38,160 bases of DNA, from positions 1 through 38,160 of the forward strand of contig NZ_JBDOHS010000022.1 in NCBI RefSeq assembly GCF_039832105.1, read 5' to 3'. Every line of letters begins with the position of its first letter. The stretch's first letter is position 1. This DNA comes from Dorea_A sp016295505. Lineage in GTDB: Bacteria; Bacillota; Clostridia; Lachnospirales; Lachnospiraceae. The notes beneath the pieces are model-generated. The model saw only the letters and a program-made list of their open reading frames with translations, was not told the DNA's origin and made no database searches. A program made the translations under genes and the position numbers. Of the stretch, positions 1 to 7,583 are shown piece by piece.

Positions 1-122
1 TTAACGGAAGGAATATGAGAAATCCTTCCAAGTAACCTGCAAATTGATCTACAAGTGGTCAGATAAAATGAACTCGCGGTCAGCTCATCCGAGCTGGCCG
101 GTCAGTTCGACCGAATTTAGCA
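1..122. mobile_element. Candidate terminus of an IS21-like insertion sequence (partial)
   Basis: Three copies of GGTCAG lie at 57, 78 and 100, a spacing of 21 and 22 bases. They are embedded in related text (GGTCAGATAAAATGAAC, GGTCAGCTCATCCGAGC, GGTCAGTTCGACCGAAT). Multiple short terminal repeats of this size, ending in CA-3', are typical of IS21-family ends; here the text ends TTTAGCA at 122. The reading frame of a methyltransferase breaks at exactly this point. A small hairpin (GGAAGGA 6-12 with TCCTTCC 23-29) may be the end of the transposase operon. No transposase gene is inside the window, so the family assignment is inference. Confidence 0.45.
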
Positions 123-305
123 CCGTGCAAGCTCCATCGAGTGGCGACCAAATCCGCACGCCAGATCAAGTATCTTTTCGTCTCCTTTCATTTCCAGTTT
201 TTCAACAAGGAAATCCACCTGTCGCTTTGTATCTTCCACCCACGAATGGTTTTGAATATCCAATGTCCATATTTTCTTATACCAATCACTTGCCATTGCC
301 TTCAT
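117..305 (-). pseudogene. Class I SAM-dependent methyltransferase, 3'-truncated
   Basis: The frame starts at an ATG preceded by GAGGAGA at good spacing and encodes only 62 residues. The last visible part is the SAM-binding motif I of class I methyltransferases (ILDLACGFGRH, about residues 45-55) followed by MELAR, where homologues continue for another 180 or so residues. The frame then reads one Cys codon and a stop, both from the putative IS end. The gene therefore keeps its start signals but has lost the fold that binds substrate and most of the cofactor site. It is almost certainly non-functional. Which methyltransferase it was cannot be told from this fragment. Confidence 0.75.
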
Positions 306-481
306 ATAACTTCTCCTCTCCGCGAAAAATTTGAGGTTTTACATAAGTCATTATACATTTTTCCAATTAATATTCATAGTAATGATCAATTCTTTACTAT
401 TATTATACAAATGATTCAGTTTTACCGAAAGATGCATATTCTATTTTGCACAAGCATTGCATTTGAAAAAACACAAAAAAA

Positions 482-512
482 ATCCCTTACGCTCAATCAA
501 GCGTAAGAGATT
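482..512. terminator. Bidirectional intrinsic terminator downstream of ppdK
   Basis: A perfect 8-bp stem (CTTACGCT 486-493 with AGCGTAAG 500-507) has a 6-nt loop. On the minus strand it is followed by a T tract (GGATTTTTTTT), which would end ppdK transcription. On the plus strand it is followed by AGATTTTTT, so it can act both ways. Confidence 0.85.
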
Positions 513-553
513 TTTTACATTCTAATTTAAGTATCTACCTAAATTCCAATATC

Positions 554-3178
554 TTATTTCTCAGCGATAGCTGCCTGAGCTGCTGCCAGTCTTGCGATTG
601 GTACACGGAATGGTGAGCAGGATACATAGTCAAGACCGATCTTGTGGCAGAATTCTACTGAAGATGGATCTCCACCGTGCTCTCCACAGATTCCGATGTG
701 AAGGTTTGGATTAACCGGCTTTCCTAAAGAAATAGCCATTTCCATTAATTTACCAACACCTGTCTGGTCAAGCTTAGCAAATGGATCGTTCTCGAAGATC
801 TTAGCATCATAGTAAGCATCCAGGAACTTACCAGCATCGTCACGAGAGAATCCATATGTCATCTGTGTTAAGTCGTTTGTACCGAAGCAGAAGAAGTCAG
901 CTTCTTTTGCAATCTCATCAGCAGTAAGAGCTGCTCTTGGGATTTCGATCATAGTACCAACTTCGTACTTCAGATCACTTCCAGCTGCTGCAATCTCAGC
1001 ATCTGCTGTCTCAACAACTGTCTTCTTAACATATTTTAACTCTTTGATATCGCCAACCAACGGGATCATGATCTCCGGTTTTACTGTCCAGTCAGCGTGT
1101 GCTTTCTGTACATTGATAGCTGCACGGATAACAGCCTTTGTCTGCATCTTAGCGATTTCCGGATAAGTAACTGCAAGACGGCATCCACGATGTCCCATCA
1201 TTGGGTTGAACTCGTGAAGTCCATCGATGATTGTCTTAATCTCTTCTACAGATTTGCCCTGAGCATCTGCAAGTTTCTTAATGTCATCTTCCTCTGTAGG
1301 AACGAACTCATGAAGCGGTGGGTCAAGGAAACGGATTGTTACCGGGTTACCTTCCAGAGCCTCGTATAATGCTTCGAAGTCGCCCTGCTGATATGGAAGG
1401 ATCTTCTCAAGAGCTGCTTCTCTTTCTTCTACTGTATCTGCACAGATCATTTCACGGAATGCAGCAATTCTGTCTTCCTCGAAGAACATGTGCTCTGTAC
1501 GGCAAAGTCCGATACCTTCTGCTCCAAGCTCACGAGCTTTCTTAGCGTCTGCAGGTGTATCAGCATTTGTACGAACCTTCATAGTTCTGTATTTGTCAGC
1601 CCATGCCATGATTCTTCCGAATTCACCGGCGATTGTAGCATCAACAGTAGGAATGATTCCATCATAGATGTTACCTGTTGTACCATCGATAGAGATTGCA
1701 TCTCCTTCATGGAATTCTTTTCCTGCTAATGTAAATTTCTTATTTTCTTCGTCCATAGCGATGTCGCCGCATCCGGATACACAGCATGTACCCATACCAC
1801 GAGCAACAACGGCAGCGTGAGATGTCATACCACCACGAACTGTCAGGATACCCTGAGCAGACTTCATACCTGTGATATCTTCCGGAGATGTCTCAAGACG
1901 AACCAGAACAACCTTTTCTCCTCTTGCAGCCCACTCTACAGCATCGTCTGCTGTAAATACGATCTTACCGCAAGCAGCTCCCGGAGATGCTCCAAGACCT
2001 TTGCCCATTGGTGTAGCAGCCTTCAGTGCAGCAGCGTCGAACTGTGGATGAAGCAGTGTATCCAGGTTACGTGGATCGATCATTGCAACAGCTTCTTCCT
2101 CTGTTCTCATACCTTCATCAACAAGGTCACATGCAATCTTCAGAGCAGCCTGAGCTGTTCTCTTACCATTACGTGTCTGCAGCATGTACAGTTTCTTATT
2201 CTCAACAGTGAACTCCATATCCTGCATATCTCTGTAATGAGTTTCCAGAGTCTTGCAAACCTGTGTAAACTGAGCAAATGCTTCCGGGAATTCTTCTTCC
2301 ATCTTAGCAATTGGCATTGGTGTACGAACACCGGCAACTACGTCTTCACCCTGAGCATTGATCAGGAATTCACCCATCAGTTTCTTTTCTCCTGTAGCAG
2401 GATCACGTGTAAATGCAACACCTGTACCACAGTCATCACCCATATTACCGAAAGCCATAGACTGTACGTTAACAGCAGTTCCCCAGGAATATGGAATATC
2501 ATTGTCACGACGATATACATTGGCACGTGGGTTGTCCCATGAACGGAATACAGCTTTTACTGCTCCCATTAACTGTTCCTTCGGATCATCCGGGAAGTCT
2601 GCACCAATTTTTTCTTTATATTCAGCCTTGAACTGAGAAGCCAGCTCCTTCAGGTCATCAGCTGTCAGTTCAACGTCAAATGTAACGCCTCTTTCAGCTT
2701 TCATCTTGTCGATCAGCTCTTCGAAATATTTCTTACCAACTTCCATAACTACGTCAGAATACATCTGGATGAATCTTCTGTAGCAGTCCCAAGCCCAACG
2801 TGGATTGCCGGATTTTTCAGCAATAACATTAACAACAGTCTCATTAAGACCCAGGTTCAGGATTGTATCCATCATACCAGGCATAGAAGCTCTTGCACCG
2901 GAACGTACAGATACGAGAAGCGGATTCTCACTGTCACCAAACTTCTTGCCTGTAATCTCTTCCATCTTATCAATGGCTTCCATAATCTGTTCCATGATCT
3001 CGTCATTGATTGTTCTTCCATCTTCGTAGTACTGTGTACAAGCTTCTGTTGTGATTGTGAAGCCCTGTGGTACCGGAAGACCTAAGCTTGTCATCTCAGC
3101 GAGGTTCGCACCTTTTCCACCAAGCAGGTTTCTCATGGTTGCGTTACCTTCTGTAAACATATAAACCCATTTTGCCAT
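554..3178 (-). CDS. ppdK: Pyruvate, phosphate dikinase
   Basis: This enzyme interconverts pyruvate + ATP + Pi with PEP + AMP + PPi. In PPi-using anaerobes it links glycolysis and gluconeogenesis. At 874 residues it has the family length, and the sequence resembles the Clostridium symbiosum enzyme along its whole length. The N-terminal ATP-grasp domain has RNLLGGKGANLAEM near residue 16. The swivelling phosphohistidine domain has GGMTSHAAVVARG, with catalytic His454 and the regulatory-type Thr452. The C-terminal PEP/pyruvate barrel ends with GICGEHGGDP, with Cys831 as the proton-transfer residue. The open frame extends 14 codons upstream, but AGGAGG stands 10 nt before the ATG of MAKWVY, so 3178 is the start. 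It appears monocistronic, between its own promoter and a terminator. Confidence 0.98.
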   Translation of the reverse strand: MAKWVYMFTEGNATMRNLLGGKGANLAEMTSLGLPVPQGFTITTEACTQYYEDGRTINDEIMEQIMEAIDKMEEITGKKFGDSENPLLVSVRSGARASMPGMMDTILNLGLNETVVNVIAEKSGNPRWAWDCYRRFIQMYSDVVMEVGKKYFEELIDKMKAERGVTFDVELTADDLKELASQFKAEYKEKIGADFPDDPKEQLMGAVKAVFRSWDNPRANVYRRDNDIPYSWGTAVNVQSMAFGNMGDDCGTGVAFTRDPATGEKKLMGEFLINAQGEDVVAGVRTPMPIAKMEEEFPEAFAQFTQVCKTLETHYRDMQDMEFTVENKKLYMLQTRNGKRTAQAALKIACDLVDEGMRTEEEAVAMIDPRNLDTLLHPQFDAAALKAATPMGKGLGASPGAACGKIVFTADDAVEWAARGEKVVLVRLETSPEDITGMKSAQGILTVRGGMTSHAAVVARGMGTCCVSGCGDIAMDEENKKFTLAGKEFHEGDAISIDGTTGNIYDGIIPTVDATIAGEFGRIMAWADKYRTMKVRTNADTPADAKKARELGAEGIGLCRTEHMFFEEDRIAAFREMICADTVEEREAALEKILPYQQGDFEALYEALEGNPVTIRFLDPPLHEFVPTEEDDIKKLADAQGKSVEEIKTIIDGLHEFNPMMGHRGCRLAVTYPEIAKMQTKAVIRAAINVQKAHADWTVKPEIMIPLVGDIKELKYVKKTVVETADAEIAAAGSDLKYEVGTMIEIPRAALTADEIAKEADFFCFGTNDLTQMTYGFSRDDAGKFLDAYYDAKIFENDPFAKLDQTGVGKLMEMAISLGKPVNPNLHIGICGEHGGDPSSVEFCHKIGLDYVSCSPFRVPIARLAAAQAAIAEK

Positions 3179-3223
3179 CTTGTCATGACCTCCTAAAACA
3201 AAATTTTCTAAGTCGCACATAAT

Positions 3224-3252
3224 ATTTTACTGGTTTTGCCAGTATTCGTCAA
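3224..3252 (-). promoter_or_regulatory. ppdK promoter with dyad in the spacer
   Basis: On the minus strand TTGACG (3247-3252) and TAAAAT (3224-3229) are separated by 17 bp. The spacer holds the perfect inverted repeat ACTGG-CAAAA-CCAGT (3229-3243), which touches the -10 box. A protein bound there would block polymerase, so the dyad is a candidate operator; no regulator is identified. Confidence 0.7.
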
Positions 3253-3336
3253 TAGTTGCACCAGAACTTTTCGCCCTAAATTTTCCAGCATTTCTAGGCA
3301 TTTTGCACAATGCTGACAAGGATATTTCCACTGACA

Positions 3337-3377
3337 GAAGTGTGCCGGCCAAGCTCTCGCTTATGCCGGCACACTTC
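3337..3377. terminator. Long intergenic hairpin downstream of the M18 aminopeptidase
   Basis: A perfect 13-bp stem (GAAGTGTGCCGGC 3337-3349 with GCCGGCACACTTC 3365-3377) encloses a 15-nt loop that can itself pair (AAGC with GCTT). It lies just past the aminopeptidase stop and could end that transcript. No U tract follows on either strand, so a plain intrinsic terminator is uncertain. The loop text resembles that of the hairpin at 17924-17987. Confidence 0.6.
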
Positions 3378-3395
3378 CTGCAAAACACAACTACA

Positions 3396-4784
3396 TTATA
3401 TATTGCGTAAAAACGCCTTGTATCCTTTATATGCTTCATAAATATCAGCTTTACTGGTCACTTCCCACGGCGCATGCATACTCATAACAGGCACTCCGCT
3501 GTCAATCACTTCCATGCCATAGTTTGCCATAATGTAGGCGATTGTTCCGCCTCCGCCAACGTCAACCTTTCCAAGCTCTGCAAACTGATATGCAATACCA
3601 TCCGTTTCCATTGCCCTGCGGATTTTTGCAAGATATTCTGCATTGGCATCATTGGATCCGTTCTTTCCACGGCTTCCGGTAAACTTATTGAATACCAGTC
3701 CTTTTCCAAAGAATGCTGTGCTTCTCTTCTCAAATGCTTCCGGGAACATCGGGTCATAAGCAGCACTGACATCAGAAGAGAGCATTCTTGAATTCTGAAG
3801 TGCACGACGAACCTTTAATTCAGATTCTCCATCTGTAAGAGCCACCAGTTCCGCGATCACATTTTCAAAGAACCGGGAATGCATACCTGTCGCACCGACA
3901 CTTCCGATTTCCTCTTTGTCTACCAGAATACAGCAGGAAGTTCTGTCCACATCTTCCACATCCATCATGGCAAAAAGGGATGTAAATGCGCAGACACGGT
4001 CATCCTGTCCATATGCCAGTACCATACTTCTGTCGATTCCGCAATCTCTTGCTCTTCCAGCAGGCACGATCTCCAGTTCTGCAGACAGAAAATCTTCTTC
4101 CTCCATTCCGTAATACTCAGTAAGGATGCGCATCACATTTGCCTTAACCGTTTCTTTTTCCTTCTCATCCAGTGTCTCATCATCTGCAACCGGACGGCTT
4201 CCGAACAGAAGATCCAGCTTTTCGCCTTCGATCACTGCCCCAGCTTTTTTCTCCATCTGCTGAGCAGCCAGATGTACCAGAAGGTCTGTCACAACAAACA
4301 CCGGATCGTCTTCTTTTTCACCGATGCTTACTTTTTCAACAGTGCCGTCCTTTTTAGCGATCACACCGTGAAGTGCCAGAGGAATTGTCACCCACTGATA
4401 TTTCTTGATGCCTCCGTAATAATGTGTATCAAGATATGCCAGTTCTTCACTTTCATATAACGGATTCTGTTTTACATCGATTCTCGGGGAATCAATGTGT
4501 GCTCCAAGAATATTCAATCCATTTTCCAGTGGCTGTTTTCCAATCTGGAACATCGCAATACTCTTTCCCATGCACACCGCATATACCTTATCCCCTGGCT
4601 GAAGAGGTTCTTTTACTTCCTTCAGATTGCGATACCCTTTCGCTTCGATCTCGCGAACAGTCAGATCCACACATTCACGCTCTGTCTTTCCCTCATCCAG
4701 GCATACTTTATACTTTTCATTGATCTGATTCAGCTCTTTCTGCTGTTCCTCACTGTATGCTTTCCATACATTATTACTTTCCAT
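3396..4784 (-). CDS. apeA: M18 family aminopeptidase (aminopeptidase I type)
   Basis: A cytosolic dinuclear-zinc aminopeptidase that removes N-terminal residues, typically acidic or neutral, from peptides. At 462 residues it fits the bacterial M18 family. Visible metal and active-site blocks in order are GAHIDSPR (zinc-ligand His), YGQDDRVCAF (bridging Asp), DKEEIGSVGATG (catalytic and ligand Glu), SSDVSAAYDP and, near the C-terminus, VPVMSMHAPWE with the last His ligand. The start has GAAAGGAGAA before the ATG. A TATAAT with an extended TGG lies about 45 bases upstream. It stands alone between ppdK and the tdh-kbl pair. Family is certain; substrate preference is not visible. Confidence 0.95.
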   Translation of the reverse strand: MESNNVWKAYSEEQQKELNQINEKYKVCLDEGKTERECVDLTVREIEAKGYRNLKEVKEPLQPGDKVYAVCMGKSIAMFQIGKQPLENGLNILGAHIDSPRIDVKQNPLYESEELAYLDTHYYGGIKKYQWVTIPLALHGVIAKKDGTVEKVSIGEKEDDPVFVVTDLLVHLAAQQMEKKAGAVIEGEKLDLLFGSRPVADDETLDEKEKETVKANVMRILTEYYGMEEEDFLSAELEIVPAGRARDCGIDRSMVLAYGQDDRVCAFTSLFAMMDVEDVDRTSCCILVDKEEIGSVGATGMHSRFFENVIAELVALTDGESELKVRRALQNSRMLSSDVSAAYDPMFPEAFEKRSTAFFGKGLVFNKFTGSRGKNGSNDANAEYLAKIRRAMETDGIAYQFAELGKVDVGGGGTIAYIMANYGMEVIDSGVPVMSMHAPWEVTSKADIYEAYKGYKAFLRNI

Positions 4785-4827
4785 AATACCGATTCTCCTT
4801 TCATACCTCTTTCAGATTCGTATATAT

Positions 4828-4836
4828 ATTATACCA
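4828..4836 (-). promoter_or_regulatory. Extended -10 promoter element for the M18 aminopeptidase
   Basis: The minus strand reads TGGTATAAT, an extended -10. No convincing -35 hexamer stands at 17 bp, which is acceptable for extended -10 promoters. Confidence 0.5.
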
Positions 4837-4849
4837 CAAATCGTGGAAA

Positions 4850-4884
4850 CAGCATGCGACACTTTAGAAAAATGCTGCATGCTG
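4850..4884 (-). terminator. Weak hairpin downstream of kbl
   Basis: CAGCATGC (4850-4857) and GCATGCTG (4877-4884) form an 8-bp stem with a 19-nt loop, followed on the minus strand by TTTCC only. It is positioned to end the tdh-kbl transcript but is a poor match to a classic terminator. Confidence 0.35.
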
Positions 4885-4916
4885 CTTCGTCTTTTAAATT
4901 TTATATGGTTCCTGTA

Positions 4917-6116
4917 CTATTTCAGTCCCATCTCTTCTCTTACTTCTTTGAAGCACTTCACAATGAAATCGATATCCTCTTTTGTATGACTTGCACATAC
5001 CTGTGTACGGATTCTTGCTTTTCCCTTTGGTACTACCGGATAAGAGAATGCAACTACATATACACCCTTTGCCATCATACGTTTTGCAAATTCAGCTGCT
5101 GTTTTTTCATCATACAGCATAACTGGTACACATGGATGTGTTCCCGGAATAATATCAAATCCGTTGTCTACCAGTTCTTTACGATAATATGCCGTAACCT
5201 CTTCCAGATGATCACGCAGTTCTGTACTCTCTTCCAGCATATTAAAGAGTTCAAGGCTTGCGCCTGCAATTGCCGGAGCAAGTGAATTAGAGAACAGATA
5301 CGGACGGCTTCTCTGACGCAGAAGATCAATGATCTCTTTTCTTCCGGAAGTATATCCGCCGGAAGCTCCGCCGAGCGCTTTTCCAAGTGTTCCGGTGATA
5401 ATATCAACACGACCTTCTACTCCACAGTATTCTGCGGTTCCGCGTCCTTTCTTTCCGACAAATCCAACTGCATGACTGTCATCCACCATAACCAGTGCAT
5501 TATACTTATCTGCAAGATCACATACACCTTTCAGGTTACAGATGATACCGTCCATAGAGAACACACCGTCTGTAGCGATCAGTTTAATTCTTGCACCAGC
5601 CTCATCAGCTTCTTTTAATTTCGCTTCCAGATCTTCCATATCGTTGTTTTTATAACGGAAACGTTTTGCCTTACACAAACGAACACCATCGATGATAGAT
5701 GCATGATTCAGTTCATCGCTGATAACTGCATCTTCTGCTGTAAGAATCGTCTCAAACAGACCTCCGTTCGCATCAAAACAGGAAGAATAGAGAATCGTAT
5801 CATCCGTTCCCAGAAAGTCAGATATCTTCTTCTCAAGTTTCTTATGAATGTCCTGTGTTCCACAGATAAAACGAACAGATGCAACTCCATATCCTTTTTC
5901 ATCATAAGTCTTCTTAGCAGCTTCGATCAGACGCGGGCTGTCTCCAAGTCCCAGATAGTTGTTCGCACACATACACAGAAGTTCTCTTCCGTCTTCCATC
6001 TTCACTCTTGCTCCCTGTGGAGATACAAACGGCGCTTCCCCTTTGAACAATCCTGCTTCTTTAATGCCTTCTACCTCTTTTGTATAGATACTTAAAATAT
6101 CATTTTTACGTGCCAT
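4917..6116 (-). CDS. kbl: Glycine C-acetyltransferase (2-amino-3-ketobutyrate CoA ligase)
   Basis: A PLP enzyme of the alpha-oxoamine synthase family. It cleaves 2-amino-3-ketobutyrate with CoA into glycine and acetyl-CoA, the second step of threonine breakdown. At 399 residues it matches the E. coli enzyme (398). The cofactor aspartate motif VDDSHAVGF lies near 211-219 and the Schiff-base lysine is Lys246 in TGTLGKALGGASGG. The frame could start three codons earlier, but AGAAGG would then touch the start codon; ATG at 6116 (MARKND) has a 9-nt spacer and is preferred. It lies 30 nt behind tdh on the same strand, as in the classic tdh-kbl operon. Paralogues such as BioF and HemA share the fold, but the tdh neighbour decides the call. 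Confidence 0.95.
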   Translation of the reverse strand: MARKNDILSIYTKEVEGIKEAGLFKGEAPFVSPQGARVKMEDGRELLCMCANNYLGLGDSPRLIEAAKKTYDEKGYGVASVRFICGTQDIHKKLEKKISDFLGTDDTILYSSCFDANGGLFETILTAEDAVISDELNHASIIDGVRLCKAKRFRYKNNDMEDLEAKLKEADEAGARIKLIATDGVFSMDGIICNLKGVCDLADKYNALVMVDDSHAVGFVGKKGRGTAEYCGVEGRVDIITGTLGKALGGASGGYTSGRKEIIDLLRQRSRPYLFSNSLAPAIAGASLELFNMLEESTELRDHLEEVTAYYRKELVDNGFDIIPGTHPCVPVMLYDEKTAAEFAKRMMAKGVYVVAFSYPVVPKGKARIRTQVCASHTKEDIDFIVKCFKEVREEMGLK

Positions 6117-6146
6117 TGTCTTCATCCTTCTTTCAACATTCAGTGT

Positions 6147-7208
6147 TTAATCATTTACATGTGCCCAGTCCAGAATTACCTTTCCTGACTGTCCGGAAAT
6201 CATTGCCTCAAAACCTTTTTCGTAATCTTTGATATCAAAATGGTGTGTAATGATCGGAGAAATATCAAGTCCTGCCTGAATCATTGTTGACATCTTATAC
6301 CAGGTATCCCATACCTTTCTTCCATAGATACCACGCAGATTGAGTCCATTGAAGATAACCGTCTCAAGGTCAACCTTTGCATCTGTTCTCTGAAGTCCGA
6401 GAAGCGCAATATTTCCACCGTGTTTCATGTTATGGATCATATCATGAAGTGCGATCTGTGATCCGGACATCTCAAGACCCACATCAAATCCTTCTGTCAT
6501 GCCGATATCTTTCATCACATCTTTCAAGTTCTCATCTTTCAGGTTCACAACTCTTGTTGCACCAAGCTTCTTTGCAAGATCAAGACGATACGGATTCAGA
6601 TCCGTTACAACCACATGTCTTGCACCGGAAAACTTTGCAATTGCCGCTGCCATACATCCAATCGGGCCGGCTCCTGCGATCAGCACATCTTCCCCAAGCA
6701 TATCATAAGAAAGTGCTGTGTGAGTCGCATTTCCAAACGGATCAAAGATTGCATACATTTCTTCCGGAATATTCGGATTACATGGCCATACGTTAGAAGA
6801 CGGAATTACAAGATATTCTGCAAATGCTCCGTTTCTGTTAACTCCAACACCCTTTGCATCTTTACAGTTCTCTTTATGACCTTCCAGACAGTTTCTGCAT
6901 TTTCCGCAGGTAATATGACCTTCTCCGGATACCAGATCTCCAATCTTAAATCCTTTGACACCTTCTCCCACTTCACACACTTCTCCGACATACTCATGTC
7001 CGGCAGTAAGTCCGACCGGAATCGTATGCTGTGCCCAGTCATTCCACTGATAGATATGAACGTCCGTTCCACAGATAGCTGTCTTATGAATCTTGATCTT
7101 TACATCATTCGGTCCCACTTCCGGAATCGGGACTCTTTTCATCCACAGACCCTCTTCTGGTTTTTCCTTCACCAGTGCCCACATCAATCCATCATTTCTT
7201 TCGCTCAT
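6147..7208 (-). CDS. tdh: L-threonine 3-dehydrogenase
   Basis: A zinc-dependent medium-chain dehydrogenase that oxidises threonine to 2-amino-3-ketobutyrate with NAD+. Visible features are the catalytic zinc ligands Cys46 (AICGTD) and His71-Glu72 (GHEYVGEV), the four structural-zinc cysteines at 101, 104, 107 and 115, and the nucleotide-binding GAGPIG. The strict presence of kbl next door separates it from sorbitol or butanediol dehydrogenases of the same family. The start is the ATG at 7208, with GGGAGG 9 nt upstream; the longer frame would begin with a TTG abutting the SD. It is the first gene of tdh-kbl and is divergent from sstT. Confidence 0.95.
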   Translation of the reverse strand: MSERNDGLMWALVKEKPEEGLWMKRVPIPEVGPNDVKIKIHKTAICGTDVHIYQWNDWAQHTIPVGLTAGHEYVGEVCEVGEGVKGFKIGDLVSGEGHITCGKCRNCLEGHKENCKDAKGVGVNRNGAFAEYLVIPSSNVWPCNPNIPEEMYAIFDPFGNATHTALSYDMLGEDVLIAGAGPIGCMAAAIAKFSGARHVVVTDLNPYRLDLAKKLGATRVVNLKDENLKDVMKDIGMTEGFDVGLEMSGSQIALHDMIHNMKHGGNIALLGLQRTDAKVDLETVIFNGLNLRGIYGRKVWDTWYKMSTMIQAGLDISPIITHHFDIKDYEKGFEAMISGQSGKVILDWAHVND

Positions 7209-7268
7209 TTTAATCAACCTCCCGTTTCAGCCGTCTCCCCAGACAGCATCTTCTCACTTAACGTTGTA

Positions 7269-7297
7269 ATTATAGCACTCTTAACTAATATACACAA
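7269..7297 (-). promoter_or_regulatory. tdh-kbl promoter
   Basis: On the minus strand TTGTGT (7292-7297) and a perfect TATAAT (7269-7274) are separated by 17 bp, about 60 bases before the tdh start. Confidence 0.7.
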
Positions 7298-7379
7298 CCT
7301 GTTTTCTACTATTTTTGTGTTTTTTGACAATTATTTCACATTGTTTTTCTCTTTTTTATGTCATTTTCACCATTCTCTA

Positions 7380-7408
7380 TTTACAAACGCAATTTTATTT
7401 TGTATAAT
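7380..7408 (+). promoter_or_regulatory. sstT promoter
   Basis: TTTACA (7380-7385), a 17-bp spacer and a perfect TATAAT (7403-7408). It implies a leader of roughly 170 nt before the sstT ATG. The region between this promoter and the tdh promoter is AT-rich with no gene. Confidence 0.8.
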
Positions 7409-7514
7409 TTTTTTGTCATTATCAACATTTCCAGCAAAGCGAACAATATTTTCAGCATTTTGCCTTGTAATATGTTGATACTGACAAGGGGAAATCAATC
7501 AAAAAAAAGAGAAA

Positions 7515-7572
7515 GAGAGGTAAAAGCAGATATCACGCCTGCTTCTGGTATGGTTTCAGGTATGCAATCTGC
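7515..7572 (+). promoter_or_regulatory. sstT leader: distant SD and intervening hairpin
   Basis: No Shine-Dalgarno stands just before the sstT ATG at 7584. The only good one, GAGAGG (7515-7520), is 63 nt away. Between them GCAGAT (7526-7531) can pair with ATCTGC (7567-7572), with an inner CCTG/CAGG stem (7538-7541, 7557-7560). Folding would loop out 47 nt and leave the SD about 16 nt from the ATG. A role in translation control is inference. Confidence 0.4.
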
Positions 7573-7583
7573 GAAAACACAAC

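Noticed and set aside
1817..2542. 241-residue open frame on the plus strand inside ppdK
   Set aside because: It is antisense to a full-length, strongly conserved gene, has Cys/Ser-rich shadow composition and no ribosome site.
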